Assembly: GCA_028291565.1 (NCBI GenBank)
Contig: JAQGHT010000557.1
Location: forward strand, 1 to 34,517
Length of the DNA stretch: 34,517 bases
Direction of reading: 5' to 3'
Source of the DNA: Planctomycetaceae bacterium
Lineage (GTDB): Bacteria > Planctomycetota > Planctomycetia > Planctomycetales > Planctomycetaceae
Shown one piece after another: positions 25,691 through 34,517 of this stretch. Both the position numbers and the translations under genes were made by a program. The number at the start of each line of letters is the position of its first letter. Positions within the stretch are counted from its first letter, which is position 1. Below the pieces are notes generated by a model that had not been told where the DNA came from, searched no databases, and was given only the letters and a program-made list of their open reading frames with translations.

Positions 25691-25743
25691 GTCTCCATCA
25701 TTCTTCCATGATCATCCTGCCTTTTCCCCTCCATGATCCTGCC
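25691..25743. repeat. Imperfect tandem repeats (GGCAGGAT-ATGGA type)
   Basis: On the minus strand the tract reads as successive units GGCAGGATCATGGAGG, GGCAGGATGATCATGGAAG and AATGATGGAGAC. It lies in the gap before the DUF1501 gene. The rest of 25744-26019 shows no gene, although a short stretch directly before 26020 is open in the same frame. Confidence 0.5.
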
Positions 25744-26019
25744 ACACCTCGTGACAGATGAATTACGAAGGGGAGCGCGAGCCCCCCAGTTCGGAGTTTT
25801 CAGAGAATTTGGAACCGAACGCGATCGCGTGTCGATAACGAGCGCCAGACCCAACCGTGACAAATGCCTCTGAGAAGATTTACGCCCCCTCCCAGTCAGG
25901 TTATGATCGAGGGTTCCTGAAGCGTATTCACTTCGACCGCATTAACCGAACGGGTTCGGGAGGATGAAGCACTTGAGGAGCGGGAAATTCAGGACTTACT
26001 CCACAATGGAGATCGCGGT

Positions 26020-27393
26020 ATGCAGTCAAAAAATGCAGGGTCTGCTCCCAATCGACTCGGGTGTTCGGGGTTTCGCGCGCTGACGTCGCGACGGCAGGCG
26101 ATTCAGGCAGGTGTGTGCGGCGCTCTGGGACTCTCGTTGGGTGATTTGTTTCGGTTGCAGGCCCGAGCAGCTGAAACTGTCGCCGCGGGGGCGACTCCCA
26201 AAGCACTGAGCGTCATACAACTCCATTTGCCCGGCGGCTTTCCGCAACAGGAATCCTTCGATCCGAAACCCGAAGCGCCCGTCGAATATCGGGGCTCGTT
26301 TGGCGTCGCGAAAACGAAAACCGGTGAAGTTTTCAGTGAGAATCTTCCCAAGACTGCTGCAATTGCCGATCGCGTCACCGTCGTTCGCAGCGTTGTCGGG
26401 CGGATCCCCGATCATCAACAGGCTACTTACCATCTTTTCACGGGCTATACCCCGACGACGGTGATCGATTACCCTCAGATGGGATCGATCATCTCCCACG
26501 AGCTTGGACCGCGTGGCATTTTGCCGCCCTATGTCGCGATACCAACCAATAATTCATTTGCTGGCGGTACCGGATTTCTGCCAAGTACATTTGGTTCATT
26601 TGATCTCAACGCCGATCCCGGACAGAGGAATTTCAAGGTCCGCGATTTTTCGATTCCGGAAAGCGTGTCGACCGAACGCTTCGGACGCCGTAAATCGGCT
26701 CGCGAAATCGTCGAAAAACGATTGAGGACGCTGGAAGCCGATCCGGCGATGCTCGATACCATGGATGATTTCTATCGTCGAGCTTACACCCTGCTGACTT
26801 CGCCTTCCGCTCAGCAGGCGTTTTCGCTGGATTCCGAATCGGAATCGACGTTCGCATTGTATGGCCGAGATGTCAAAGGCCAGGACAATCAACTGGCGGG
26901 ACTGGCAGGCCGGTTGATGCTGGCGCGCAGGCTGGTCGAATCTGGCGCGCGATTTGTGACCGTGACTTACGGCGCGTGGGATTGTCATGTCAACGTAAAA
27001 AAAACGTGCGCTGATCAGATGCCGGCTCTCGACCAGGCGATCTCGGGGTTGGTCACAGATCTCGCCGATCGAGGGTTGCTGGACACGACGCTGTTAATGG
27101 TGACTTCGGAATTTGGCCGCACGCCACTCGTCAATACCACCAGCGGGCGTGACCATTGGGCTCGAGTCTATTCGATGTTACTGGCGGGCGGCGGATTGGC
27201 CCGAGGCCTGATGTATGGCGCCAGCGACGCAACAGCCGCGGAGCCTGCCCGTGACGCCGTTCCATTGGAAGACATTTTGTATACGATCTACCATCAGCTC
27301 GGAATCAACGCGGACAAGGAACTGGTTGCATTCGGCACGCGTCCCATTGAGATCATCAACGGTGGAAAACTCGTGAAGGGATTGCTGGCTTAA
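26020..27393 (+). CDS. DUF1501 domain protein with Tat signal
   Basis: A 457-aa protein. GGAG 8 nt upstream supports the ATG at 26020. A twin-arginine region [22 protein letters not shown] (about 23-44) indicates export. The DUF1501 domain has an alkaline-phosphatase/sulfatase-like core: [20 protein letters not shown] (about 65-84), the [25 protein letters not shown] block, [23 protein letters not shown] and GRDHW. These residues suggest a metal-binding hydrolase fold, but no activity is established for the family. The genes that follow on the same strand (PPC, DUF1549/1553, PSCyt1-WD40) are its usual planctomycete partners. Confidence 0.92.
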   Translation: MQSKNAGSAPNRLGCSGFRALTSRRQAIQAGVCGALGLSLGDLFRLQARAAETVAAGATPKALSVIQLHLPGGFPQQESFDPKPEAPVEYRGSFGVAKTKTGEVFSENLPKTAAIADRVTVVRSVVGRIPDHQQATYHLFTGYTPTTVIDYPQMGSIISHELGPRGILPPYVAIPTNNSFAGGTGFLPSTFGSFDLNADPGQRNFKVRDFSIPESVSTERFGRRKSAREIVEKRLRTLEADPAMLDTMDDFYRRAYTLLTSPSAQQAFSLDSESESTFALYGRDVKGQDNQLAGLAGRLMLARRLVESGARFVTVTYGAWDCHVNVKKTCADQMPALDQAISGLVTDLADRGLLDTTLLMVTSEFGRTPLVNTTSGRDHWARVYSMLLAGGGLARGLMYGASDATAAEPARDAVPLEDILYTIYHQLGINADKELVAFGTRPIEIINGGKLVKGLLA

Positions 27394-27543
27394 GTTTTTG
27401 CAGCATCGTCGAATGATGATGACTGCAGGCCGATCATTCAAATTGCTCGCCTTGGACAGGAATTGCAGAACGAGAGAAACGATTCTCCGATCCCCCAATC
27501 AGGAATGCAGCAACTTATCTGCTTTTCGGTCTGAATTTGCGCT

Positions 27544-27651
27544 GATTAGCGGAGATTAGTGTTCCCAATTTGCATCGTCTCTTCCTGCAGTCGGCTACCC
27601 ACCGTTTGAGAATTCAGAATTTGGAATGTTGAACACTAAGCTCCGCTAATC
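27544..27651. repeat. Palindromic element 5 with 21-bp inverted ends
   Basis: The 21-nt end at 27544-27564 (starting GATTAGCGGAGATTAG) is inverted at 27631-27651 with one mismatch. The 66-bp centre is AT-rich with loosely mirrored CCAATTTG/GAATTTGG. It lies in the gap between the DUF1501 stop and the PPC gene start, so it may affect readthrough between them. It has the dimensions of a small MITE. Confidence 0.75.
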
Positions 27652-27691
27652 GGGGAAATTCTTGCTGGCCACTTTTTTGAATCGCAACGAG

Positions 27692-30277
27692 ATGAAGATC
27701 GCGTCAAGTTTTATGCATCACTATGAAATGGCCAGGCGAATCAATCGAATCACACGTTCTCGTGTTGTGATTGTTGGTTTGCTGTTTGGGACTCTCGTCT
27801 GGTCCCAATTCGCAACAGCCAACATGCTGTTTCACATCGAAGTCGTTACTCCACGCGTGGGTCAGCGGGGCACCACGGTAGAATTGCTGATTCAGGGCGC
27901 GTGTTTGGCGAATCCTCGTGAAGTGGTGTTCTATCGTCCGGGAATCCGCGCGATCGAGATCGAAGCACTGCCGAAGCTGCAATATCCCCAGGGGCGGGCA
28001 CACGGCGGACGGGCTGAAGAGCAGGTGCGTTGCCGGTTTGAAATTGCACCAGACTGCCCGCTAGGAGAACATCCGTTTCGGATTCGCACGGCGACAGATT
28101 TGACTTCACTCGCTACATTTCAAGTAACACCTTTTCCAGTCGTTGATGAGAACGAAAAGGGAAATAATTCCAACGACACCCTGGAAACGGCGTTGCCTGT
28201 GACTCCGAATGTGTCCGTACGCGGTCGCATTGGCCCCAGCAATCGGGGAGATGTCGATCTGTATCGAGTGCCTGCGGTTGCCGGAGGCCGATTGTCTGTT
28301 GAAGTCGATTCGGTACGGATTGCCGAAGACCATTACGGTGGTTCCGAATTCGATCTCGCGGTGCGAATTCTCGACGAAACCGGACGTGAATTGGCATCAA
28401 ATGATGACAGCGCACTGCATGTTCAAGATCCGTTGATCGCCGTCAAGCTGCCACGTGACGGAGTCGCCTACGTCGAAGTCCGGCGTTCCCTCTACACGTC
28501 TGACGACCGTCCCTATTGCGTCCATATTGGTACCAATCGACGTCCGCTGGCGATCTATCCTCCGGGCGGACCAGTAGGCACACAAGTGAATGTCAAATTG
28601 CTTGGCGATCCACTGGGCGAATTGACAGAGACACTGGAAGTCCCTGCAAAAGCCGGGAACTTCGAGTACTTTGGAGATGCGCCCTCAGCACTGACATTGC
28701 GGGCGGCGGCGTTCGGGAATGTTCTGGAAGATGTCGATACTCCTGAGACGCGTGTCAGCCAGTTACCAATCGCCGTCAATGGCATTATCTCGGAACCGGG
28801 CGACATCGACGGTTTTCGTCTGTCGGTCAAGAAGAGCGACCGCTTGCGGGTCCGAGTATTTGCCCGGACGCTGGGCTCACCAATCGATCCTGCCATCCGC
28901 ATCCGCCGGGTCCCGACAACACGTTCTGATGTCAGTGACAAAACACAGAATGTTGCTGGCAAGCAGGACGCGACCGGAGACGCGATCGAATTAGTCGCGG
29001 ACGATGCGACGCTGAACGATCGTGATATCTTCGGTACCGGGTTCCGTGCCGGCGGCGGTTTGAAGGATGTGCTGGATCCATCAGTCATCTGGCAGCCCGC
29101 TGCAGATGGTGATTACATTCTTGAAGTTTACGACACCTTGGGACTGGGATCGGCCACGGGTGTTTATCGCGTTGAGATTGAACCTGCTGTGGATTCCGTG
29201 CATGTCTTGTTGCGAAGCACGGCCTTTGACTGGGTGGAATGCATGCGTGTGCAGAATCTGGCGGTTCCCCAGGGCAACCGCTGGACTGTCACTGTCAGCC
29301 TGCCGCAAGGACAAGGGAGCAAGTTCCAGGGAGAACTCGAACTGGTTGCCCAAGGCCTTCCGCCTGGGGTGCGCTGCATCGTACCTAGAGTTCAAGCCGG
29401 GCAAATGGCGGTTCCGGTTCAGTTCCTCGCCGACGCGACAGCCCAGCCGGGCACCGCGCGGATCCTGCTCGAAGCACGACCGGTTGATACGACTCAGAAG
29501 ATCGAAACGAGTTGCCAGCAGGCACTGCCGTTTATCAATCATTCCGGTGGCGATGCCTGGAGAACAGTGCGGCTGGATCGGTTTGTCTTGGCCGTCACGG
29601 ATACGGCCCCCTTCACGATCAGTATCGCGCCACTGTCCGCGGCATTGGTCCAAGGTGGGGAATTGGCTATTCCGATCAAAATCACTCGCCGGCCGGGTTT
29701 CAACGAGCCCATTGAATTTCAATGCGAATGGCTGCCAAAGGGAGTCAACGGACCTCCGGCCGCGACCATTGCCAGCGGCGAAAATGAAGCCGTATTGCGA
29801 GTCTCCGCCGAGCCCCAGGCGCCCGTCGGCAAATGGCCCTTCGTCGTGATTGCGTCAACAACGCAAGGCAACGGCCATCCTTATCTGGGCGCTGGAATCA
29901 TTCGCGTCTCGTCCGAAATGGTCGAGTTGCCGATTGCCGAACCATTCGTGATTCTGGCCAGCCGGCCGGAAAGCGTGCGACGTGGTGACCACGCCAGGTT
30001 TCTGTGGAACGTACAGCAGAAGAACCCCTTTGAAGGATCCGCGCAAGTGCGGTTGTTGGGATTGCCGAAGGGAGTTCGCGTCGTTGAGCCGCTCCCGACG
30101 CTGACCAAGACATCGACTGAGGTCGTGTTTGACATCGAGGCCAGTGACGAGGCGCTCTTAGGCCGCGTCAGCGGGTTAAGTTGTGAGTTGATCGTCCGGT
30201 CCGGCGGTCAGGAGATCCGCCAGCGAACGGGAAATGGCACACTGCGCATCGATCCCGCGAAAGTGAGTACGCCATAA
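27692..30277 (+). CDS. Exported PPC-domain protein
   Basis: An 861-aa protein from the ATG at 27692. A TTG at 27662 and an ATG at 27728 are alternatives, and no strong ribosome site singles one out. A hydrophobic signal or anchor (RSRVVIVGLLFGTLVWSQFATA) ends about residue 43. An IPT/TIG-like first domain (VTPRVGQRGTTVELLIQG) follows. Then come pre-peptidase C-terminal domains at about 165-285 (NDTLETALPV, GDVDLYRVPA) and 355-515 (GDIDGFRLSVKKSDRL, DGDYILEVYDT), and Ig-like beta domains to the end. No catalytic domain is visible. It abuts the DUF1549/1553 gene with zero spacing (TAA then ATG), so the two are co-translated. It is probably a periplasmic or surface partner of that protein. Confidence 0.87.
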   Translation: MKIASSFMHHYEMARRINRITRSRVVIVGLLFGTLVWSQFATANMLFHIEVVTPRVGQRGTTVELLIQGACLANPREVVFYRPGIRAIEIEALPKLQYPQGRAHGGRAEEQVRCRFEIAPDCPLGEHPFRIRTATDLTSLATFQVTPFPVVDENEKGNNSNDTLETALPVTPNVSVRGRIGPSNRGDVDLYRVPAVAGGRLSVEVDSVRIAEDHYGGSEFDLAVRILDETGRELASNDDSALHVQDPLIAVKLPRDGVAYVEVRRSLYTSDDRPYCVHIGTNRRPLAIYPPGGPVGTQVNVKLLGDPLGELTETLEVPAKAGNFEYFGDAPSALTLRAAAFGNVLEDVDTPETRVSQLPIAVNGIISEPGDIDGFRLSVKKSDRLRVRVFARTLGSPIDPAIRIRRVPTTRSDVSDKTQNVAGKQDATGDAIELVADDATLNDRDIFGTGFRAGGGLKDVLDPSVIWQPAADGDYILEVYDTLGLGSATGVYRVEIEPAVDSVHVLLRSTAFDWVECMRVQNLAVPQGNRWTVTVSLPQGQGSKFQGELELVAQGLPPGVRCIVPRVQAGQMAVPVQFLADATAQPGTARILLEARPVDTTQKIETSCQQALPFINHSGGDAWRTVRLDRFVLAVTDTAPFTISIAPLSAALVQGGELAIPIKITRRPGFNEPIEFQCEWLPKGVNGPPAATIASGENEAVLRVSAEPQAPVGKWPFVVIASTTQGNGHPYLGAGIIRVSSEMVELPIAEPFVILASRPESVRRGDHARFLWNVQQKNPFEGSAQVRLLGLPKGVRVVEPLPTLTKTSTEVVFDIEASDEALLGRVSGLSCELIVRSGGQEIRQRTGNGTLRIDPAKVSTP

Positions 30278-32692
30278 ATGACTCGCCAGTTCAATTCCAA
30301 CGCTTCGAAATTCGCAAGCGCTGGTGTTCGGAATCCAATGTTGCAGCGAAAGTTTGTTTGGATGTCGTATTTCAATTTCACAACTCGAAAAAAACAGCCG
30401 GATGTCTTAGCCGTCGGAACTTTGATTGTTTCGCTGTGCGTCGTTTTTGGACTTTGCCTCCCGAAATGGCAAGATCAGGCGGCTGCTGCGGAAAAGCAGA
30501 CTTCCGCTGCCGTAGCGGTTGCCGATAAACAGACATCGGATTCCCCACCGAGCTTCCGCCGCGATGTCATGCCCATCTTCTTCCGGGCTGGCTGTAATTC
30601 GGGCACCTGTCATGGCTCAGCACGCGGTAAGGACGGTTTTTTGCTGTCCCTTTTCGGTTTCAATCCGAAAGGGGATTACGAACGGGTGACCAACGAAATC
30701 GTGGGTCGCCGGGTCAACACCGCCGTTCCCGAGCAGAGCCTGCTGTTGCTCAAAGCAATCGGCGCGGTCCCACATACCGGTGGCAAGCTCTTCGATCGTG
30801 ATAGTGACTATTATCGCACATTGCTACGCTGGATCACGGCCGGAGCGCCGGATGACGCGGCGTCGATTCCGGAGACTTTGGAACTCTCACTGTCAAAAGA
30901 CCGGTTGGTTTTCGAACAAGCGGGTGCGATGGAGTCCCTGCGTGCCGTCGCACGAGCCAGCGACGGTTCGAAGCGCGATGTCACTGCATTGGCGCGGTAT
31001 TTGACCAACGACTCCAGCGTCGCGACGATCGATTCGAACGGTCAAGTCAAAGCCGTTGGGCCCGGAGATACCTACGTCTTCGCCCGATTCAATCGATTTA
31101 CGATTGGAACCGAAGTCATTGTCTTACCTTCGGCGACGGGGTTTACATGGCCAAATCCGCCAGTCAACAACTATATCGACGAGCTGGTATTCGACCGCTT
31201 ACAAAAGCTGCGAATCGCGCCCTCTGAATTGTGCGACGACGAATCATTCCTGCGTCGCCTGATGCTGGATCTCGTCGGCCGGCCTCCGACCGTCGAAGAA
31301 TACCAGGCCTTCATGGCCGCGCCGAATTCAGATAAACAGAGCAAGCGCGCTGCGAAAATCGATGAACTGCTGGCGACCGATGCCTTTGCGGATGTCTGGA
31401 CTGCGATCTGGGCCGAACAACTGCGGGTCATGGGAGGCAACTACGCTCCTGACGCCACACATCTTAAAGCGGCAGACGCCTATTTCACCTGGATTCGGCA
31501 ACAGATGCGTTCCGGACGGCCACTCAATGAATTCGTGGCCGATATGGTGGCCTCTTCGGGCAGTAATCTGACCAATGGTCCGGCCAACCTCTATACGATG
31601 CTGGTTCATCGGCCTCGTTTTGAACCCAAGGTTTTCGCGTCCGACTTCTCCCAACTTTTTCTGGGCGTGCAGATTCAATGTGCCGAGTGCCATAACCATC
31701 CGTTCGACCGTTGGACGATGGATGACTATTACGGCTTAGTGAGTTTCTTTACGGGTGTCCGGCGAAAGAATGGGGCCGAATCTCGGGAGTGGTTAATCTA
31801 CGCGGATCCTGCCGCATCGCCGGCGCGGCATTTGATCGACGACCGGCCGATGCCGGCGAAAGTATTGGGGGGCGAAAGTCCGGTGGAGAGCAGCAGCGAT
31901 CCCCGCCGGGCCCTGGCTCAATGGTTGACTTCGCCCGACAATAAAATGTTCAGTCGAAATCTGGCGAACCGCATTTGGGCCCATTTTCTGGGGCGCGGCA
32001 TTATTGAACCGGTGGACGATGTACGAGTTAGCAATCCGCCAGTCAATGGACCTCTATTGACGGCGTTATCGGAACACCTGGTCAAATCCGGATTCAATCT
32101 GCGGGCTCTGGTTCGAGATATCTGCAACTCGCGGGTCTATCAGCTCAGTATCTCACCGAACGCTTCCAATGCCCGCGACACGCGTCAGTTTTCGCATGCT
32201 CGGCTGAGGCGGTTGCGTTCAGATATCCTGTTGGACTCCATCGTGGCGGTGACTGACAGCCCCCGTAATTTTGACGGCTTTCCAGCGGGCACGAAGGCCG
32301 TCGAATACTATCCCCGGTCCAGCGGCGGGACTGAAGGTCCGAATTTCGGTGATGCCTTCTTCGCGACATTTGGACGTTCCAGCCGAGCCACCATCTGTGC
32401 TTGCGAGACCAAGCGGGAGCCGACACTCTCACAAGCGCTGCATCTGGTCGCCGGAGATACGCTCCGCGACCGCCTGGCAAGTGGTGGCGTGGTGCAGAAA
32501 CTGGTTGAGACCAAAGCGACACCGGAAGAGATCATTGATGGATTATTCATTCGGGTCCTGAGCCGTCATCCCACCACTGGAGAGTTGACGGCAACCCGGG
32601 CTTTGGTCGGCGAGGCGATCAAAGATCAGGCTGCCTATGAAGACATCTTCTGGAGCTTGTTGAATTCGACCGAATTCGGGTTCAATCATTAG
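30278..32692 (+). CDS. DUF1549/DUF1553 protein with cytochrome-like and Ig-like domains
   Basis: An 804-aa protein whose ATG immediately follows the stop of the PPC gene. A membrane or signal segment lies at about 43-62 (LAVGTLIVSLCVVFGLCLP). A PSCyt1-like domain (about 92-192) carries GCNSGTCHG, with Cys106, Cys111 and His112, a heme-type motif with four rather than two intervening residues. A BIG_2-like Ig domain covers about 201-282. DUF1549 (about 297-500) includes a standard CAECH (Cys468, Cys471, His472) followed by NHPFDRWTMDDYY. DUF1553 (about 540-795) has LANRIWAHFLGRGIIEPVDD. All parts are in the usual family order. A periplasmic redox or heme role is likely, but no reaction has been assigned to the family. 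Confidence 0.92.
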   Translation: MTRQFNSNASKFASAGVRNPMLQRKFVWMSYFNFTTRKKQPDVLAVGTLIVSLCVVFGLCLPKWQDQAAAAEKQTSAAVAVADKQTSDSPPSFRRDVMPIFFRAGCNSGTCHGSARGKDGFLLSLFGFNPKGDYERVTNEIVGRRVNTAVPEQSLLLLKAIGAVPHTGGKLFDRDSDYYRTLLRWITAGAPDDAASIPETLELSLSKDRLVFEQAGAMESLRAVARASDGSKRDVTALARYLTNDSSVATIDSNGQVKAVGPGDTYVFARFNRFTIGTEVIVLPSATGFTWPNPPVNNYIDELVFDRLQKLRIAPSELCDDESFLRRLMLDLVGRPPTVEEYQAFMAAPNSDKQSKRAAKIDELLATDAFADVWTAIWAEQLRVMGGNYAPDATHLKAADAYFTWIRQQMRSGRPLNEFVADMVASSGSNLTNGPANLYTMLVHRPRFEPKVFASDFSQLFLGVQIQCAECHNHPFDRWTMDDYYGLVSFFTGVRRKNGAESREWLIYADPAASPARHLIDDRPMPAKVLGGESPVESSSDPRRALAQWLTSPDNKMFSRNLANRIWAHFLGRGIIEPVDDVRVSNPPVNGPLLTALSEHLVKSGFNLRALVRDICNSRVYQLSISPNASNARDTRQFSHARLRRLRSDILLDSIVAVTDSPRNFDGFPAGTKAVEYYPRSSGGTEGPNFGDAFFATFGRSSRATICACETKREPTLSQALHLVAGDTLRDRLASGGVVQKLVETKATPEEIIDGLFIRVLSRHPTTGELTATRALVGEAIKDQAAYEDIFWSLLNSTEFGFNH

Positions 32693-32713
32693 TGATATCT
32701 GGACAAGCACGCG

Positions 32714-32734
32714 CCACCGGGCTTGCCCCGGTGG
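32714..32734 (+). terminator. 8-bp hairpin after the DUF1549/1553 gene
   Basis: CCACCGGG (32714-32721), loop CTTGC, CCCGGTGG (32727-32734), 22 bp after the stop. No U-tract follows, so it may be a factor-dependent terminator or an mRNA-stabilising hairpin. Confidence 0.45.
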
Positions 32735-32875
32735 GTCCACGGCCTTTGCACTACTTTGTATAAAATTGATCAGCCGCGGTAACTATCGACCTGAAACGCA
32801 TCAACTGAAGTTTGCGTAAGTTTTAGCGATAGAAATCCCCTGGTCGACAACTTCGCCTGACTTGAGACCTTTATA

Positions 32876-34264
32876 ATGCATCGTTTGCTCCGATTGACTG
32901 TCCTGCTCCTGTTCGCCGGCGGCTCAACGTTCGCGGCTGACAAGCCGGTGACCTACGATGAACAAATCCGGCCGATCTTGAAGCAATATTGCTTCAAGTG
33001 TCATGGAGAAGATCAACAGAAGGCCGACCTGAATCTGTCGGCTTTCCGTTCTGTCGTGAAAGGTGGCAGCGCAGGCAAAGTTGTCATTGCCGGCCGGGCG
33101 AGTGCCAGTTTGCTGTTTCAAGCAATTACCAACGAAGATGCAGCCGCTCGGATGCCGCCGAACAATCCGCCGCTGCCCGCGGAAAAGATCGAATTGATTC
33201 GGGCCTGGATTCAGGATGGTCTGAGGGAATCGAGTGGCAGCAAATCGCTGGGCACCGCTCGCGACCTGAGCTTCAAGCCCAGTGCTGGCGTAATGGTGAA
33301 ACCTGACGGACCGCCCCCCATGCCGGTCAATCTTCCAGAAATCGCCGTGCCGCCAACGGTTCGTCCGATGCCGGTGATTTCGATGGCTGCCAGTCCCTGG
33401 GCCCCGTTGCTGGCGGTCTCGGGATATGAACATATTCGTCTGATCGATCTGGCAACCCAAAAGCCCATTGGCGTGCTTCCCTTCCCTGAAGGCGAGCCTC
33501 AGGTCTTGCGGTTCAGCCGCGATGGGAAGGTCTTGATGGCGGCCGGCGGACGACCAGTTCAATCGGGAAAAGTGGTACTGTATGACATCCAGAGTGGCAA
33601 ACAGCTGGCTGCAATTGGCGACGAGATTGATGCGGTACTCGCGGCGGATCTCAGTCCTGATCAGAAACTCGTGGCATTAGGTGGCTCCGGGCGTGTGGTC
33701 AAAGTCTTTAGTACTGAAGATGGAAGCCTGAAATACAAGATCAGCAAGCATACCGATTGGATCACGGCGCTGGCCTTCAGTCACGATGGGAAGCAATTGG
33801 CGACAGCGGATCGGGCTGGCGGTATTCATCTATGGGATGCGAATTCGGGCGCCATTTTGCTGTCGCTGGCCGAACATAAGCAGGCCGTACGGACTCTCAG
33901 TTGGCGAAGTGACAGCCAGATGCTGGCATCGGGAAGTGAAGATGGCTTGCTGGTCTGGTGGAACACGTCTGACGGCTGGCCCGCAATTTCCAAGGGCAAT
34001 GCGCATCCTCCGGCGCGAAAACCTGGAGTTTACGGCAAACTTCCCAATGGGGTTCTGTCCGCGGTTTTCGATCCGCAGGGGCAGCTGTTCAGCGTCGGCC
34101 GGGATCGCCTCGCCCGCCTGTGGGATGCGGGCGGAAATCAGGTTAAAACATTTGATGTCTCCAATGCGATTCCAATTCAGGCGGCAATCAGTTTTGACGG
34201 GAAATTGTTGATTGCGGGCGATTCAGTAGGGATGTTGCATTACTGGCCGGCCGGCAAACCTTAA
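32876..34264 (+). CDS. PSCyt1-type cytochrome fused to WD40 repeats
   Basis: A 462-aa protein. The signal peptide covers residues 1-20 ([17 protein letters not shown]). A PSCyt1 cytochrome domain (about 24-115) has the heme motif CFKCH (Cys39, Cys42, His43) in [14 protein letters not shown] and a candidate axial Met in ARMPPNN. WD40 repeats follow from about residue 165 to the end (for example [30 protein letters not shown] and [28 protein letters not shown]). It is a periplasmic c-type cytochrome with a propeller that may dock a partner, here perhaps the DUF1501 or DUF1549/1553 proteins. No clear ribosome site precedes the ATG. It is separated from the preceding gene by 183 bp. Confidence 0.93.
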   Translation: MHRLLRLTVLLLFAGGSTFAADKPVTYDEQIRPILKQYCFKCHGEDQQKADLNLSAFRSVVKGGSAGKVVIAGRASASLLFQAITNEDAAARMPPNNPPLPAEKIELIRAWIQDGLRESSGSKSLGTARDLSFKPSAGVMVKPDGPPPMPVNLPEIAVPPTVRPMPVISMAASPWAPLLAVSGYEHIRLIDLATQKPIGVLPFPEGEPQVLRFSRDGKVLMAAGGRPVQSGKVVLYDIQSGKQLAAIGDEIDAVLAADLSPDQKLVALGGSGRVVKVFSTEDGSLKYKISKHTDWITALAFSHDGKQLATADRAGGIHLWDANSGAILLSLAEHKQAVRTLSWRSDSQMLASGSEDGLLVWWNTSDGWPAISKGNAHPPARKPGVYGKLPNGVLSAVFDPQGQLFSVGRDRLARLWDAGGNQVKTFDVSNAIPIQAAISFDGKLLIAGDSVGMLHYWPAGKP

Positions 34265-34271
34265 GTAAACA

Positions 34272-34311
34272 AAGAACCTGCCGAGCCGTGGGAGTAAACC
34301 CACTGGTTCTT
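34272..34311 (+). terminator. Candidate terminator after the WD40 gene
   Basis: AAGAACC (34272-34278) pairs with GGTTCTT (34305-34311). Inside it GTGGG pairs with CCCAC around AGTAAA. It begins 8 bp after the stop codon and ends in TTCTTCTT, a short U-containing tail. Confidence 0.5.
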
Positions 34312-34359
34312 CTTGGACGCACACAGACAACCGATTCCCTGGCCTGAAACTCAAGTTTT

Positions 34360-34380
34360 GAAGTCGCACTCTTATGGCTT
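34360..34380. repeat. Copy of the palindromic element 3 end motif
   Basis: TTTTGAAGTCGCACTCTTATG matches the outer arm of element 3 (TTTGAAGTTGCACTCTTTG, read on the minus strand at about 16041-16060). The rest of the window to 34517 shows no gene. Confidence 0.45.
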
Positions 34381-34517
34381 TTTCGGCTAGGTCCCGTCAG
34401 ATGTAACGATGAAAAACAAGTGTCGTCGAGCGTGATGACGCGGAATTTTGCAATTTGATCATGAGGTTTTTCCGACTTAGTGTTGGGTATTGAGATGGAA
34501 GGTTTGAGCGAGGTCGA

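Noticed and set aside
25609-25863. 84-codon minus-strand open frame
   Set aside because: It is built mostly from tandem-repeat DNA and the antisense of the decayed gene; no ribosome site.
29067-29849. 260-codon plus-strand open frame
   Set aside because: Out-of-frame overlap with the PPC gene; Ser/Arg-rich translation without domains.

Overview
The window looks like a chromosomal segment of a planctomycete (Planctomycetota, probably a Planctomycetales genus such as Schlesneria, Gimesia or a relative). The assignment rests on families that are typical of that phylum: a DUF1501 protein, a DUF1549/DUF1553 cytochrome-like protein, a PSCyt1-type cytochrome fused to WD40 repeats, pre-peptidase C-terminal (PPC) proteins, an LEPR-XLL-like surface-protein N-terminus, a TIGR03067-like C-terminal domain, and an ECF sigma factor next to a Ser/Thr kinase carrying a zinc-finger N-terminus. 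The genus is inference.

Layout. Positions 1-1138 hold no convincing gene. From 1139 to 10322 all genes are on the minus strand: a 1054-aa secreted PPC/Ig-like surface protein, a SpoIID/LytB protein, a TPR protein ending in two RNA polymerase alpha-CTD-like modules, a small Tat-exported protein, and a translationally coupled pair of a PfkB sugar kinase and an iron-type alcohol dehydrogenase. tilS (plus) and dnaE (minus) converge at about 11.8 kb. Next come a Dabb-domain protein, an SH3-like exported protein, a 969-aa exported multidomain protein, a membrane Ser/Thr kinase and an ECF sigma factor, all minus. From 24.5 kb everything is on the plus strand: a class-3 lipase, a degraded gene fragment, then the DUF1501, PPC, DUF1549/1553 and PSCyt1-WD40 genes, a well-known planctomycete association whose biochemistry is unresolved.

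The clearest structure not explained by genes is a set of intergenic palindromic elements. Five long imperfect inverted repeats lie at about 10362-10576, 11749-11830, 15720-16068, 23136-23283 and 27544-27651, with related partial copies at about 4655-4690, 24291-24304 and 34360-34380. They look like REP/MITE-type non-autonomous elements. No transposase gene is present in the window.

The most unusual protein is the TPR plus double alpha-CTD protein (6207-7577), a candidate transcription-associated adaptor. No CRISPR array, prophage, rRNA or tRNA gene was seen. All start choices, promoters and terminators were read by eye.
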